Source: Naematelia aurantialba
Taxonomy: Eukaryota; Basidiomycota; Tremellomycetes; Tremellales; Naemateliaceae
Direction: 5' to 3'
NCBI GenBank assembly: GCA_021527695.1
Contig: JAKFAO010000004.1
Span: 785,001-849,000, forward strand
DNA length: 64,000 nt
Every line of letters starts with the position of its first letter. Position 1 is the stretch's first letter. The position numbers were made by a program, and so were the translations under genes. Shown here piece after piece: positions 46,216 to 55,736 of this stretch. The notes beneath the pieces were generated by a model. The model saw only the letters and a list, made by a program, of their open reading frames with translations. It ran no database searches and was not told where the DNA came from.

Positions 46216-48330
46216 CTAGACGAGACCAGCAACCGGTACCGCGAGACACAGCGCAATCCAGACCACCCCCGTCGTTCCGCCCACGATGAGAATATCGCGA
46301 ATCACACTATCGTACAGAGCCTTCACCCGCGGATCCTCTACGAGTCTCTCGGGCCCGAACACCTTGACGCGCCGCTCTACTGCTGCCTGTATCTGACTGC
46401 CCTGGCAGCCGCCGCTGCCGTGCGATGAATCCTGGGGTGTTGTTGGTGTTGGTCGACCCAGAGCGAAGTTCGATAACAATGCTGAGAGGTCCGCAACGCC
46501 ACCACCACCGCCACGATGTTGTTCTGCCACAGATGTGGTCGAGGCGTTCCGGTCAGGTTCCTGCGATGCACTGCTAGGTACGGGGAGGGGGTCGGAGAAC
46601 TCGAACGGCGTAATCTCGGACCGTCGTCTGGAAACAGAGTCCACAACTGGCGTCGGCGGAGTAACGATAAATGGAAAGGTCGGTCCGTGCGTGGATGTGG
46701 GCGAAACGTCGGTATTTCCAACGGGGATTGGGAACGCCAGGCTCGCATCGGGGATCTTGATGGTAGAGCGACGGATAGCCAGCTGTCTTCTCTGAACCTC
46801 GCTCATTTCCTCGTCATCTCCCGTGTCGCCAAATGCATCATACGCGCCGAGGACCGGTACCGCGGTCGCCCAGGGTATATCCTCGTACTGCGCGGCTGCC
46901 GTTCCACCGAGATCAGCGAGAGGATGGACCTCGTGAGGCAAGCTCAGATCCATCTCTTTGTCTTGCCTGAGGGTGACGAGCTGCCCGCTCTCTGATGGAC
47001 TGCGTGAGATCCTGGAGGTGACGGGTTCGGCATCAGGGTTCGCAGAGAGAGCAGCTTCCTCGTCGCCCTCGTACACATCCATCTCCCATGGCCGGACCTG
47101 CCGGCTCCTCCGTCCCCATACCTGAGAACAGAACCCTCGTGCTGCCGAGTAGAATTGCATGGCCCCGAAAGATGTGAAGATGGTCGACGGAAGGCGAATC
47201 GCACGATACCCAAAGTGTCGTCTCGACAGAAGCAGGGTGAGGATGAGATAGATCGCCACGCCAATGAGAAAGTCCGCCGTCCCGACCATGTACCTATCAT
47301 AATCAATAAGTGAAAAGCAAAAGAAAATCATCATGTGAGTAGACGAACCAGAAGAGCTGTTTGGGGCGGTTGATATTCGACTTTGCATATGTGAGGAAGT
47401 GTGGCAAGCTCTGCGTCTCGATCACTTGGTATATCTCCTCGTATACGGGTAAGAACTGTATCTGTCAGCGAGCGGCCCTGCCCGGCACAGAATGGACCTG
47501 TGATTGATCAAATAAATCAGGCTTACAACCTCGGGGGCCGTGCTACGGGCCAACGCGATCCGTGCAAACTGGCGAAGGTCATCACTAATACCCAACTCGC
47601 GGCTCCCACTCTTTCGCAAGAAGGTGGCAAATGCCCTTTGAGCCTCGTCTCGCATTGGCTGGTCCTGCGCCTCGAGGATCTGCGTGCCCGCTGGAGGCAG
47701 TGAAGGATGCAGATGTTGATGGGCCAGAATTGGTCTGGGCATGGATGTTGATGCCTCTTGACTTGGTTGTTTTGACCGAAAGATGAACGGATTTGACGAC
47801 GATGAGGATGCATGATTTCTTGATTCATCTTCCAGAGAGCGTGGCTGACATTCCGAATTCCATGAATTTGCTTTCGGATCGGTTGGAGAGATAGCAGACG
47901 ACTCTTGTCGTCGTGATTGTGGAGATGCAAAGGGAACTTCGCGTCGCGCTGCTGGGCTCCCGGACGCCTCGACGCCATCGGAAGTGGCGTTGTCAAGGTA
48001 CGCAAAGGGGGCCAGCCGATCCCCTAGACTTGTACTCGGCACAGGTATACGCTCCCTGATCCCTGCATCTAGGGCGTCGAACCGCGCTTTGTAGCTTCGG
48101 TACCAAATCACAAACAGGAGGTTCTCGGTGGTGAATTCCTTGTGTGAGACAAATGAGGCGAAATCGGGAAACGCGATCGGAGGGCACGTCTCGCCGTTCA
48201 AAATATGAGCTAGTTTAAGCTCATCGAGGGTAGGACGGGTACTGGTCTTGAGGAGAGTGAGTGAGTTGGTGGTGAGTGTGGTGGCGACGGAGAAGGAGCG
48301 GTCCTGCTTGAGCGGGGGCGAGTCGGGCAT
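46216..48330 (-). CDS. RAX1-like RGS-domain membrane protein
   Basis: Exons 48330-47527, 47455-47349 and 47293-46216 give 662 aa. An in-frame ATG at 48411 would add 27 residues. The N-terminal half carries a split RGS fold (LDELKLAHILNGETCPPI, FASFVSHKEFTTENLLFVIW; then RDEAQRAFATFLRKSGS, LPVYEEIYQVIETQSLPHFL). It is followed by membrane segments (TADFLIGVAIYLILTLLL near the middle; ILIVGGTTGVVWIALCLAVP at the end) with a long Ser/Pro-rich loop. This architecture matches fungal Rax1, a bud-site/polarity protein, and related RGS-membrane proteins that may regulate G-alpha. The donor at 47348 is GTTCGT. Confidence 0.82.
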
Positions 48331-48411
48331 CGTAGACAGCCATGGAGGACGTAGCGCGGCAAATCGTTGTGAGGCGCGCCGCTCACCGCAAGTCGGCGGG
48401 GAGGGAGACAT

Positions 48412-49026
48412 GAAATCAAGAGTTCAGCGACAACTACGCCAATACCGGGATATCCTCCTTCAGCACTTGTACTGTAGTTGCATCGTGGTGGCCCGAGCGA
48501 GGAAAGGATACGCTCGCTTGGCGTGGCGGACGATCTAATGAGATGTCAGTGGGGACTGTAGCTCGTCACCAGCGAGTCGGCAAGCTGTCAGATGGTAGCG
48601 ATAGACGAAAGATGACACGTTAGAATGGAGGATGAGTGGTAGAATGCCTTGCGGGTAATGGGTCCCCTCTTTAAAAGACACATACTCAACCTCTGCCCAT
48701 TCGTCCCCGCGGGGGATCGTCACCATCAGAATTGATAAGACTCATGCCACGTCATTTTGGGGATTACCAATTGCCACAAGTAGTAAGTCTTATGGTTCCG
48801 AGGTTAGTCGCTGTGCCTGAGTGATCCAAAGGGATCTACAAACAGTGGCGTGCCTGCTTGCGAGTGTGGCACTTGACGGAGTTCATGCAAACTCCGTGTT
48901 GCTCTCGAGTGGAATCACGTGACTCTTTTCATGTATCTCGGAATCTGCCGGACTGTTTCTTCAGCGCTGTGCATTTGCTGGTCGGTGTGCAATTCTAGTG
49001 TGCCATAGACGTAGACGTAGACGACG
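48412..49026. promoter_or_regulatory. Divergent promoter of RAX1-like gene and mitochondrial unknown
   Basis: About 615 bp. It contains ATGCCACGTCAT (48744-48755, the exact inverse of the ATG15 upstream element), with GATAAGA just beside it, and ATCACGTGAC (48914-48923), a near-perfect CACGTG palindrome 104 bp before the next start. A short ACGTAG direct repeat abuts that start (about 49006-49022). Confidence 0.5.
48914..48923. promoter_or_regulatory. CACGTG box (ATCACGTGAC)
   Basis: An E-box core with the flanks of a Cbf1-type bHLH site (RTCACRTG), about 104 bp upstream of the mitochondrial unknown. The binding factor is inferred. Confidence 0.45.
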
Positions 49027-50152
49027 ATGCGCCCTCCTGCCAATATCTGTCGGCCCTGCGTCGCCTCATCATCGCGCTTCGTCACACCTGTGTACATCCG
49101 TGGTATCGCGACTCAGGCGCCAGTCCGACCCGTTCCCGTTCCATCAATCTTCACCCCGCCGTTCCTCACGCCTACTCAGCCTGCCCAACCTCGTGGTGCT
49201 GTTCCTCAAAATGACAAGGGCAAAGGCAGAGACTCTGGGCCACAGCCACCGCGGTCGAACGAGGAAGAAGTTGACGATCGAGAATGGGAGCTGCGAGTCG
49301 GTGAGTGCTTTATGTTGTCAGAGGCGGTGGAGCTCCCGGTTGACGGGACTTGCGATACAGGTCGCGCAATGATGCATCTCCGAGATACGCTTCCGGTATT
49401 CTTTGGGCCAGAGTACAATTCGTCAACCATGTTCCCGCCAGATGTCTTCAGCCATAACGTCGTTCTCAAACTCCCACAACCCCTCCCGATCAAGGTCAGC
49501 TACCAGCGGATGACATTCGAGTTGGTCGACGTTGTGCTGATGGGCATAGATATCGTCCCTGACTGCTTACTCGATGGCATTTTCCATCGCCCGCAATGGC
49601 ATGCTCGGTGAGTCTAGCTTCTAGATTCGAGCCTCGCCATGTCTCTGACCTTCCAGCCCTGCACTCGGATATGCACAACTCACTCGACCGGATGACGTTG
49701 TCTCCCACTCCTCCATCCACTCCTCCAATCGCTGGCAAAGCTCTCACGCTGTCTCGCACATCCATCGCCAACCGTCAAAAGCAGATCCGGATCCAGATCT
49801 CCGTGCACGGTACCCCTCGTCTTCCTCCTCACACTGTACGTCTCTCTCCCACCTGCTCCCTACCGCGTCTTGAAGCATCCACTACTGTGTAATTCTCCTC
49901 TAACACCTTTAGGAATCGACGTGGCAGACGTCTTCGCTTTACACCATCTCCCCCTACTCGGGCCTGATAATGACCCACGAGGTGGAGTCGATCCGGCCGC
50001 TGCCCGGAGAAGGCGTGGCCGAGTGGATGCGATCTCGACTGCTCGGCTGGGTAAAGCATGAGGATACGGGACCTGTGGCATGTCCTCGTGCGGTGCCGGT
50101 CTCGGACGAGTTGGAAGTAGTGCGGTATCTCAAGGAGCGGCAGAGCAAGTAA
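49027..50152 (+). CDS. Uncharacterised protein with mitochondrial presequence
   Basis: Exons 49027-49300, 49361-49494, 49550-49607, 49657-49835 and 49913-50152 give 294 aa. I do not recognise a characterised orthologue. The N-terminus (MRPPANICRPCVASSSRFV) looks like a mitochondrial import signal and is followed by a Pro-rich linker. The domain RAMMHLRDTLPVFFGPEYNS, MFPPDVFSHNVVLKLP, AYSMAFSIARNGML, KQIRIQISVHGTPRLPP, TSSLYTISPYSGLIMTHEVE resembles the SnoaL-like alpha+beta barrel of DUF2358-type proteins. That likeness is by eye only. Intron 1 (60 nt) is stop-free and in frame, so retention would add 20 residues. The stop codon lies inside a 19-bp tandem repeat. Confidence 0.75.
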
Positions 50153-50183
50153 GGAGCGGCCGAGCAAGTAAGGAGCGGCCGAG
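50132..50183 (+). repeat. 19-bp tandem repeat spanning a stop codon
   Basis: Units at 50132-50150, 50151-50169 and a partial at 50170-50183 follow aaggagcggccgagcaagt, the first with one difference (cag for ccg). The first unit encodes the last residues KERQSK and the stop straddles into the second. It appears to be a local duplication of the gene's end into its 3' UTR. Confidence 0.85.
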
Positions 50184-50442
50184 GGTACTTGCTGGAGGCA
50201 GTGAGCGGCGTGGGAAATATACGTATTGATATGTGAAAGGAGAACATCCTTTCAGTGGTTCTGATGTTCGCGTCGCTAGTTAGAGGGGACATGTGTCAAG
50301 GTTGTCAAGCTGTCATGATATATATGAGATGGGTTGTCAGTTCTCGTCTAGCTCTTCCACGTGTAACCTAATCTTCTATCCATGCTTTTATCGATTCCCC
50401 TCTTAACCTTGTCTCGACTTCTTCCTCGTCCGACGTGGTGAT

Positions 50443-51707
50443 ATGAGTGAGGCGGGTGCCAGCCGGCCCTCTACGATGCGCATGTGTGTCATTCTCACGC
50501 ATGCTTAAGCAACTTGGGCTGACGTGTGTGCGCTGGATGTAGGCCTGCAACCCGGGCACTGCTGATAGACTTGAACGGCACCCTGCATGTGGGTAGCACT
50601 CCGACACCGGGAGCGGTGCGAGCTATAGAGCGGCTCCGCGCTGCCCGAGTTCCTTTTGTGTTCTGGTGCGTCGGCGCGTCCTGTGTAGCGACTGTACGGT
50701 CTTGTCGGGCACTGCGTGTCGTCTCAGCTTGCAGATCATGTTGCTGACTCGGACTGCGACAGCTCCAATTCGACGAAAGAGTCCACCCAGCACTTGGTCG
50801 GGCGCTTGAGGAGTATGGGGTTCAAAGTGGATGAGAGGGAGGTGATCACCAGCCTCGGGGCGTGTCGGATGTTGGTTGAGGACCGGGGTCTAAGGCGAGT
50901 CATGTGAAGCAGGGCAGACGGCAGCCAGTTGCTGAACAATCACACATCAGCACGACTAGAGGGGTGCTGACGCACGTAGACCGTACTTGGTCATGTCGCC
51001 GTCTGCAAAGGAAGAGTTCTCCGGCCTCGACAGTGTGCAGGACACGCAATCAGGACACGACAGCGTTATTCTTGGCCTGCACGAGCCGTCACTGAGCTAC
51101 ACCGAACTAAACAAGGCGTTCAGGATCCTCAAGCGCGAGCCCATCGTGTCCCATTCCCCATCCCCTGCCCAGCCACAACCTTCTGCGGGAACCACAGAGC
51201 CCTCGGCTACAACTGCCCAGTCCGAGAGCGAGTCGCCTGGCCCTGGCACTCGAAAGCAGCCCGTGCTGATCGCTCCACACGCGGCCATGTTCCAGCAATC
51301 TCCTGCTACCGACGACCTCCCTGCTGGTCTGTCGTTGGGGATCGGGCCGTTTGCCCGTGCGCTCGAACAAGCCGCGGAAACTCCTGCAGAGATCGTTGGG
51401 AAACCCACGAAACGGTTCTTTCAGCTTGCCATCGAGAGGATGCACGAGCTGTATCCCCAGTCCGGAACGCTCGAGACGAGGCAGATCGCCGTCGTGGGAG
51501 ACGACATCGTCAATGATCTGGGGAGCGGGACGATGGAGCTTGGACTCAAGCGGATACTGGGTGAGTGGATGGGTGAGAAGGGTCGGCTGATGGTCAGTCC
51601 AAACGGGAAAATACAGGGCGGACAGTCACAAAGCGCCCGGGGTAGAAGACGCAGATGAGCTGTGGTCGTCTTTCTCTGTTATGGTAGATGACTTGGCATA
51701 CGAGTAG
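50443..51707 (+). CDS. HAD-superfamily hydrolase (class IIA, HDHD2/LHPP-like)
   Basis: Exons 50443-50483, 50543-50665, 50763-50894, 50980-51560 and 51598-51707 give 328 aa. HAD IIA enzymes are Asp-nucleophile phosphatases. Motif I is LLIDLNGTLHVG, motif II is FCSNSTKES, the motif III Lys lies in GKPTKRFFQLAIERM, and motif IV is VVGDDIVNDLG. The C-terminus KRILVQTGKYR is family-typical. An Ala/Pro/Ser-rich insert enlarges the cap (~residues 150-190). Intron 3 (50895-50979) is best read as GC-AG (GCGAGT donor), giving GLRPYLVM; a GT donor 15 nt downstream (50910) would instead insert RVI. Family members act on sugar phosphates or phospholysine/phosphohistidine; the substrate here is unknown. 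Confidence 0.85.
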
Positions 51708-51850
51708 ACGTTCCACTGTGGACAGATGTAGAGCAGAAGCATAGAGTAACATGGCCGCCGCCGTCGCAGCAGGCAGGACGTGGAGTTATCTCGCCCCTCA
51801 TACCAAGCTGCTTCTCGCCCATACTACTAGACTTCAGGAGTACGGAAGAA

Positions 51851-54041
51851 ATGTCGGCAGTCGCGTCAACCGCGTCTTATGATTCGGGCTCTGTTGTCGA
51901 CAGTCACAGTTCAGCGGTCCCACCACGGCGAGCAGCGCAGATGGCTGCTCTCCCGCTATACGACCCTGCAACCCCTGCGCGGCAGCTGGCATCCATACCG
52001 ACGCTCCTTTCAGCGCTCAAAGCGCACCTCGTGCCCCGCCCAGTTCTGGGCGCGCTGCCTACCGCCTTGCAGATCTTTGCGCACCTGCAGCTCTGTCTCG
52101 CTCAAGTCGCGACTGAAGCCCGCAGGGCACTGGACCAGAACGATCAACTACGAGCTGAGCTTGGCCGTGGCGCTGCCCCCGTCGGAGGTGTCACGGTGGA
52201 CGAGGAATTGCTGAGTGCGAAAGACGAGGCGAGGTTAGGAAAGATCGTCAGTGGTGCCCAGGTGTTGGCGGAGAAGATGATGGCGTTTTCATTGGGTTTC
52301 CGGAACACGGTGAGTCGACACTCCTGTGCAGAAGCAGGATATCCCCTCGTACTGGGGAGTGGACGACCGAGGTTGCTGTCACTGTCGCTGCTGGCGCGGT
52401 GAAAGCCTGCAAGTGCAGGCGGATGGGCTTCTCACGTCGCCTCGAGAGGAGAAGGGAATTTGGCCAGGCAATGTGGGACACAGCCACGGCCAGTGTCAGC
52501 TAGCTGCGCTCTCTTGCCCCGAGCCGCCTTGATTCCGCGCAAGGAAGACGTTGCAGGTCTGGTACCCCGCTGACTGTTCAGCACATGGCAATCCTCTTCT
52601 CAACCCCATCGATCCCGCCGAAGCAAGTGCTCTCCCTCGTAGATACCTACTTTCCCTCGCCGTCATCTCCACTCGCTCAACATCGGATGCTGTTTAATCG
52701 AATTGTCAAGACACCGGAGCATCGTCGACTGGTGCAGGTCACATATAGGAAGACTGTGATGGACTGGTATGCTATCGTTGACAGTGCGCGGGCGTGAGTT
52801 TCTTCGCTCTCTTGCTCTCTTCTTCCTTCTGTCTAGTCTCTCTTGCCCTCTGACTACCGAATTCTCCAGTCCTGCAGTACCTCCTTTCCTTTCCACTTCT
52901 AGCTAGAACGGACGAGCTCATGCCCGATAGCAAGGGCGAGCGACGACCGACGTTTCAGGACCTCACAGGCTCAGAGTCAGATCAGGAGAGGCAGATCCTG
53001 ACGCTGACGAGGGGCTTGTTGCGCTATGCGGACGAGGTAGCGAGGTATCACAACGTGCTCGAAGCCATGTTCAGCGTGGATCAGGCTGGTGACGTCGCTG
53101 TGGATCAGGTCGGAGAAGTGAACCCGGAGCATCGGGGCGAACGCAAGGATGCCGTTTCTATCCCGACAAACGGTATAACTCATGCAGCGTATGGAAGGTT
53201 GGATCGGCGTCAGCAGTCAGCCGACTTCAACTCCACGACGCATGAAGCTGGTCCATCGAGGCATCGCAACGGTAACGGCCAATTAGGCGGGTTCTTGAAG
53301 GATGCCCAAGCGAGCGACGACCGGAGCGCGCACGCTGGCGACGCACAGGTATGTAGGAGTACATCTCTCACAAGTTTGATAGCCGCTGATGAGACGGGAT
53401 AGCGAGTCGTAACCCCGCAGCCGGCTTCGGTATCCGTTGCAGCTCGCGGCGCAGGACCACACCCGGCATCCGACTCTGCTGCTCCGCAGTCCCGCTCGCC
53501 ATCACCCAACTCGGTTGCCCGACTTCCTCGAGTCGACTTTTCCGGACGGTCTGAACTGCGGCGGGTGGCACGCTCGCGCTCGAGTTTAGGCAGTCTCTCT
53601 TCGCCATTCACGCCGTCGTTCGTGCAGCGTTCAGACCCCGTCGACCCTCAAGTGACGGCAACCTCGGTGGGCCGCTCAGGCGGTACAGCTTCCAGGCAGT
53701 CTGATGTTCCATCTCGACTTGCACGATCAACATCGGGAGTAGCGAAGAAGAGACCCAGGACGTCGTTTCCGCCCGTCACAGGACCAGACTATACCGCTCC
53801 AGACCCATCGTTCTCGTCCAACGTCGACAAGGCCTCGCTACGGCCATTTGACAGTAGTAGACTCGTCAAGCGGCCGCGCGTCTCCCACCCAGTCCAGACA
53901 GAACCAGTGTATGCTGGCCCGACGAGCGTCTCAAATGATATTGCCGCCGATACCGATGCCAGACGTAGTTCCCAAGACAGCCAAGAAAGCGTCCGGCCTG
54001 CAGCGAAGCGAGATAAGGGGAAACGCCGGTCAGTGGAGTAA
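51851..54041 (+). CDS. Uncharacterised, probably nuclear protein
   Basis: Exons 51851-52309, 52582-52793, 52907-53348 and 53403-54041 join in phase to 583 aa. I do not recognise it. The N-terminal third is helical (LPTALQIFAHLQLCLAQVAT, EARRALDQNDQLRAELGR). The middle has VLSLVDTYFPSPSSPLAQHR, RIVKTPEHRRLVQVTYRKT and DWYAIVDSARATDELMPD, plus a helix ILTLTRGLLRYADEVARYHN. The rest is disordered and Ser/Arg-rich with basic clusters (KKRPRTSF, KRPRVSH, RDKGKRRS) that suggest nuclear import. The first intron is long (272 nt) and ends CTGACTGTTCAG. An alternative acceptor 25 nt upstream gives a shorter ending (VWYPAD...), so the join is moderately certain. Confidence 0.6.
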
Positions 54042-54322
54042 ATATTCAGAAGACTGTATGCTGATGATGGCAGAGAGGTCCCGCGAATGCAAGTCGATGT
54101 ACTCGCGTCATGACAGAGCTCGATGAGGGGTGGTGTAATACATCAAGATGACCTGCCAAGCAACTCATGGATGCAACTCATGCTCCTCTCACCGTGCCTC
54201 CTCCGCTTCCATGCCAGCCATGCCTCATCTGATCATATTTGATCTCTGATCGTTTCCTTCTGACCGATCCCTCCTATTACCTGTTTGGTCTAATTAAATC
54301 GAGGCTAGCTCGAGCTCAAGAT

Positions 54323-55545
54323 TTATGGCTTGACAGGTAAACCAGCCGCGGCGTTCCCGCCCGCCGCCTCCCACTTGCCCATGGCAATCTTGACTTTCTC
54401 CGCGACCTCCTCAGCTGTTGTCGCCTTGCCGAAAGCGTCGACGAATTGCCCAAGCGGGTCCATGAGGTAGAAGAAGATGGAGTGGTCGACGAGATAATCG
54501 TCGGTTGGTTTGGCATTGGGCGGGGAGGAGAAGTAGACACGGTAAGACTTGCATGCGCGCTTGATGGCTTCGTAGTCGCCGGTGAGGCCGACCAGGCGGG
54601 GGTGGAAGTCTGGCCGCGTGAGCTTTGGAGTGATGGGAGCGGAGGTATAACGCTGGGGCGAGTCAAGCTGAATGCTGGAATGGATGAAGCTGAGGCGAGT
54701 AAAGCTGAAGAGAGTGGAGTGTTGAGGTAAATGAAGCTGGACTGATGGCTCTACGGCGTACGACGCCGAGGTACTGATGCAACGACCCAACCCACCTTGA
54801 ATGTACTTGCGGACCTGCTCTGGCGAGTCTCTGGCCGGATCCACACTGATAAAGACCGGCAACACCGCGTCCGATGCCACCTCATCCACCGCCTGGCCCA
54901 TCTTGTCAAGCTCTTCAGGGCAGATGTCGGGACAATTGGTGAATCCGAAGTAGATGAGGCTCCAGTGTCCACGCAGGTCCTGGTCGGTGAACGGCGTGCC
55001 ATCCGAGTTGAGCAGATTAAACGGCCCGCCGATGTTGGGTCGGCCTACTGATTTATTCGCCATCTCTTCCTCTGCGCGGGGTCAGCATTTACATGAAGAG
55101 GTGAGCCACGCTCCACCGCTTCGCCCCTCCCCCTTTGGTGGCAAAGAAGAGCGCAGGTGCGGTGGGGAAGGAGAAGAGGGTGGGATACTGAGAGGTAAAG
55201 TAGAGTAGACTGTGAAAGACCGGGAGGTGAGACAAACGTTTGCGCATCCGCACCGCGGCTTTCTCGCTCTCAAAGTAAAAGTACAGCACGGTGCCCGTCG
55301 CTATAAAGACCACCGCAGAGAGCCAAGATACAGGCTAAACGACAACCCATCAGCTGCTGCTGCCCCAGCACTGGCACCTGCGGAATACATACCCCTACAT
55401 TCGCCTTGTCGCGCAATGCGGTTTCTCGCTTGACCGCATAGCTTCTTCGCGACACTTGAGCTCCAGATCTTCGAGCTGCCGGCACGAGCACCTGTCTACT
55501 CGACGATACAAGCGTCCTTGCCAGACCAGATCGCAGCGTGTTCAT
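54323..55545 (-). CDS. SCO1: Mitochondrial copper chaperone SCO1
   Basis: Exons 55545-55393, 55334-55238, 55071-54796 and 54609-54323 give 270 aa. Sco1 delivers copper to the CuA site of cytochrome c oxidase subunit 2. A presequence (MNTLRSGLARTLVSSSRQ) and one membrane anchor (WLSAVVFIATGTVLYFYF) precede the thioredoxin-like domain GRPNIGGPFNL, with copper ligands in TNCPDICPEE (Cys ~130, ~134) and VDHSIFFYLMDP (His ~218). The second donor is GTTTGT. The third intron (54610-54795, 186 nt) is stop-free in frame, so its retention would add 62 residues in the middle of the copper domain. Confidence 0.94.
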
Positions 55546-55636
55546 GTTTGGCTGCTGGCGGGATCAAGGGATGCACAAGTTGTCCGAACAGTGCAAAGAT
55601 GCCAGCAAAAGTCGTCGATCGGTGCGAGTCCGCAAA

Positions 55637-55646
55637 GTCACGTGAC
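55637..55646. promoter_or_regulatory. CACGTG palindrome GTCACGTGAC in the SCO1/SPB4 promoter
   Basis: A perfect 10-bp palindrome midway in the 191-bp gap between the SCO1 and SPB4 starts. It matches Cbf1/USF-type bHLH sites. Position supports a role for one or both genes; the factor is inferred. Confidence 0.5.
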
Positions 55647-55736
55647 CTTTTGATCTTTTGTTGCCTCTTTCTTTCCTCGTTGCTACTCTCTTGTCTGTAT
55701 TCCTCATTGTCATTGCGTATCGTTCACAGGCGCAGG

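Noticed and set aside
52585..54041. Independent genes starting at ATG 52585 or 52921
   Set aside because: A phase-0 join from 52309 to 52582 and a phase-2 join at 52793/52907 link these frames to the upstream exon; the upstream ATG at 51851 is preferred.
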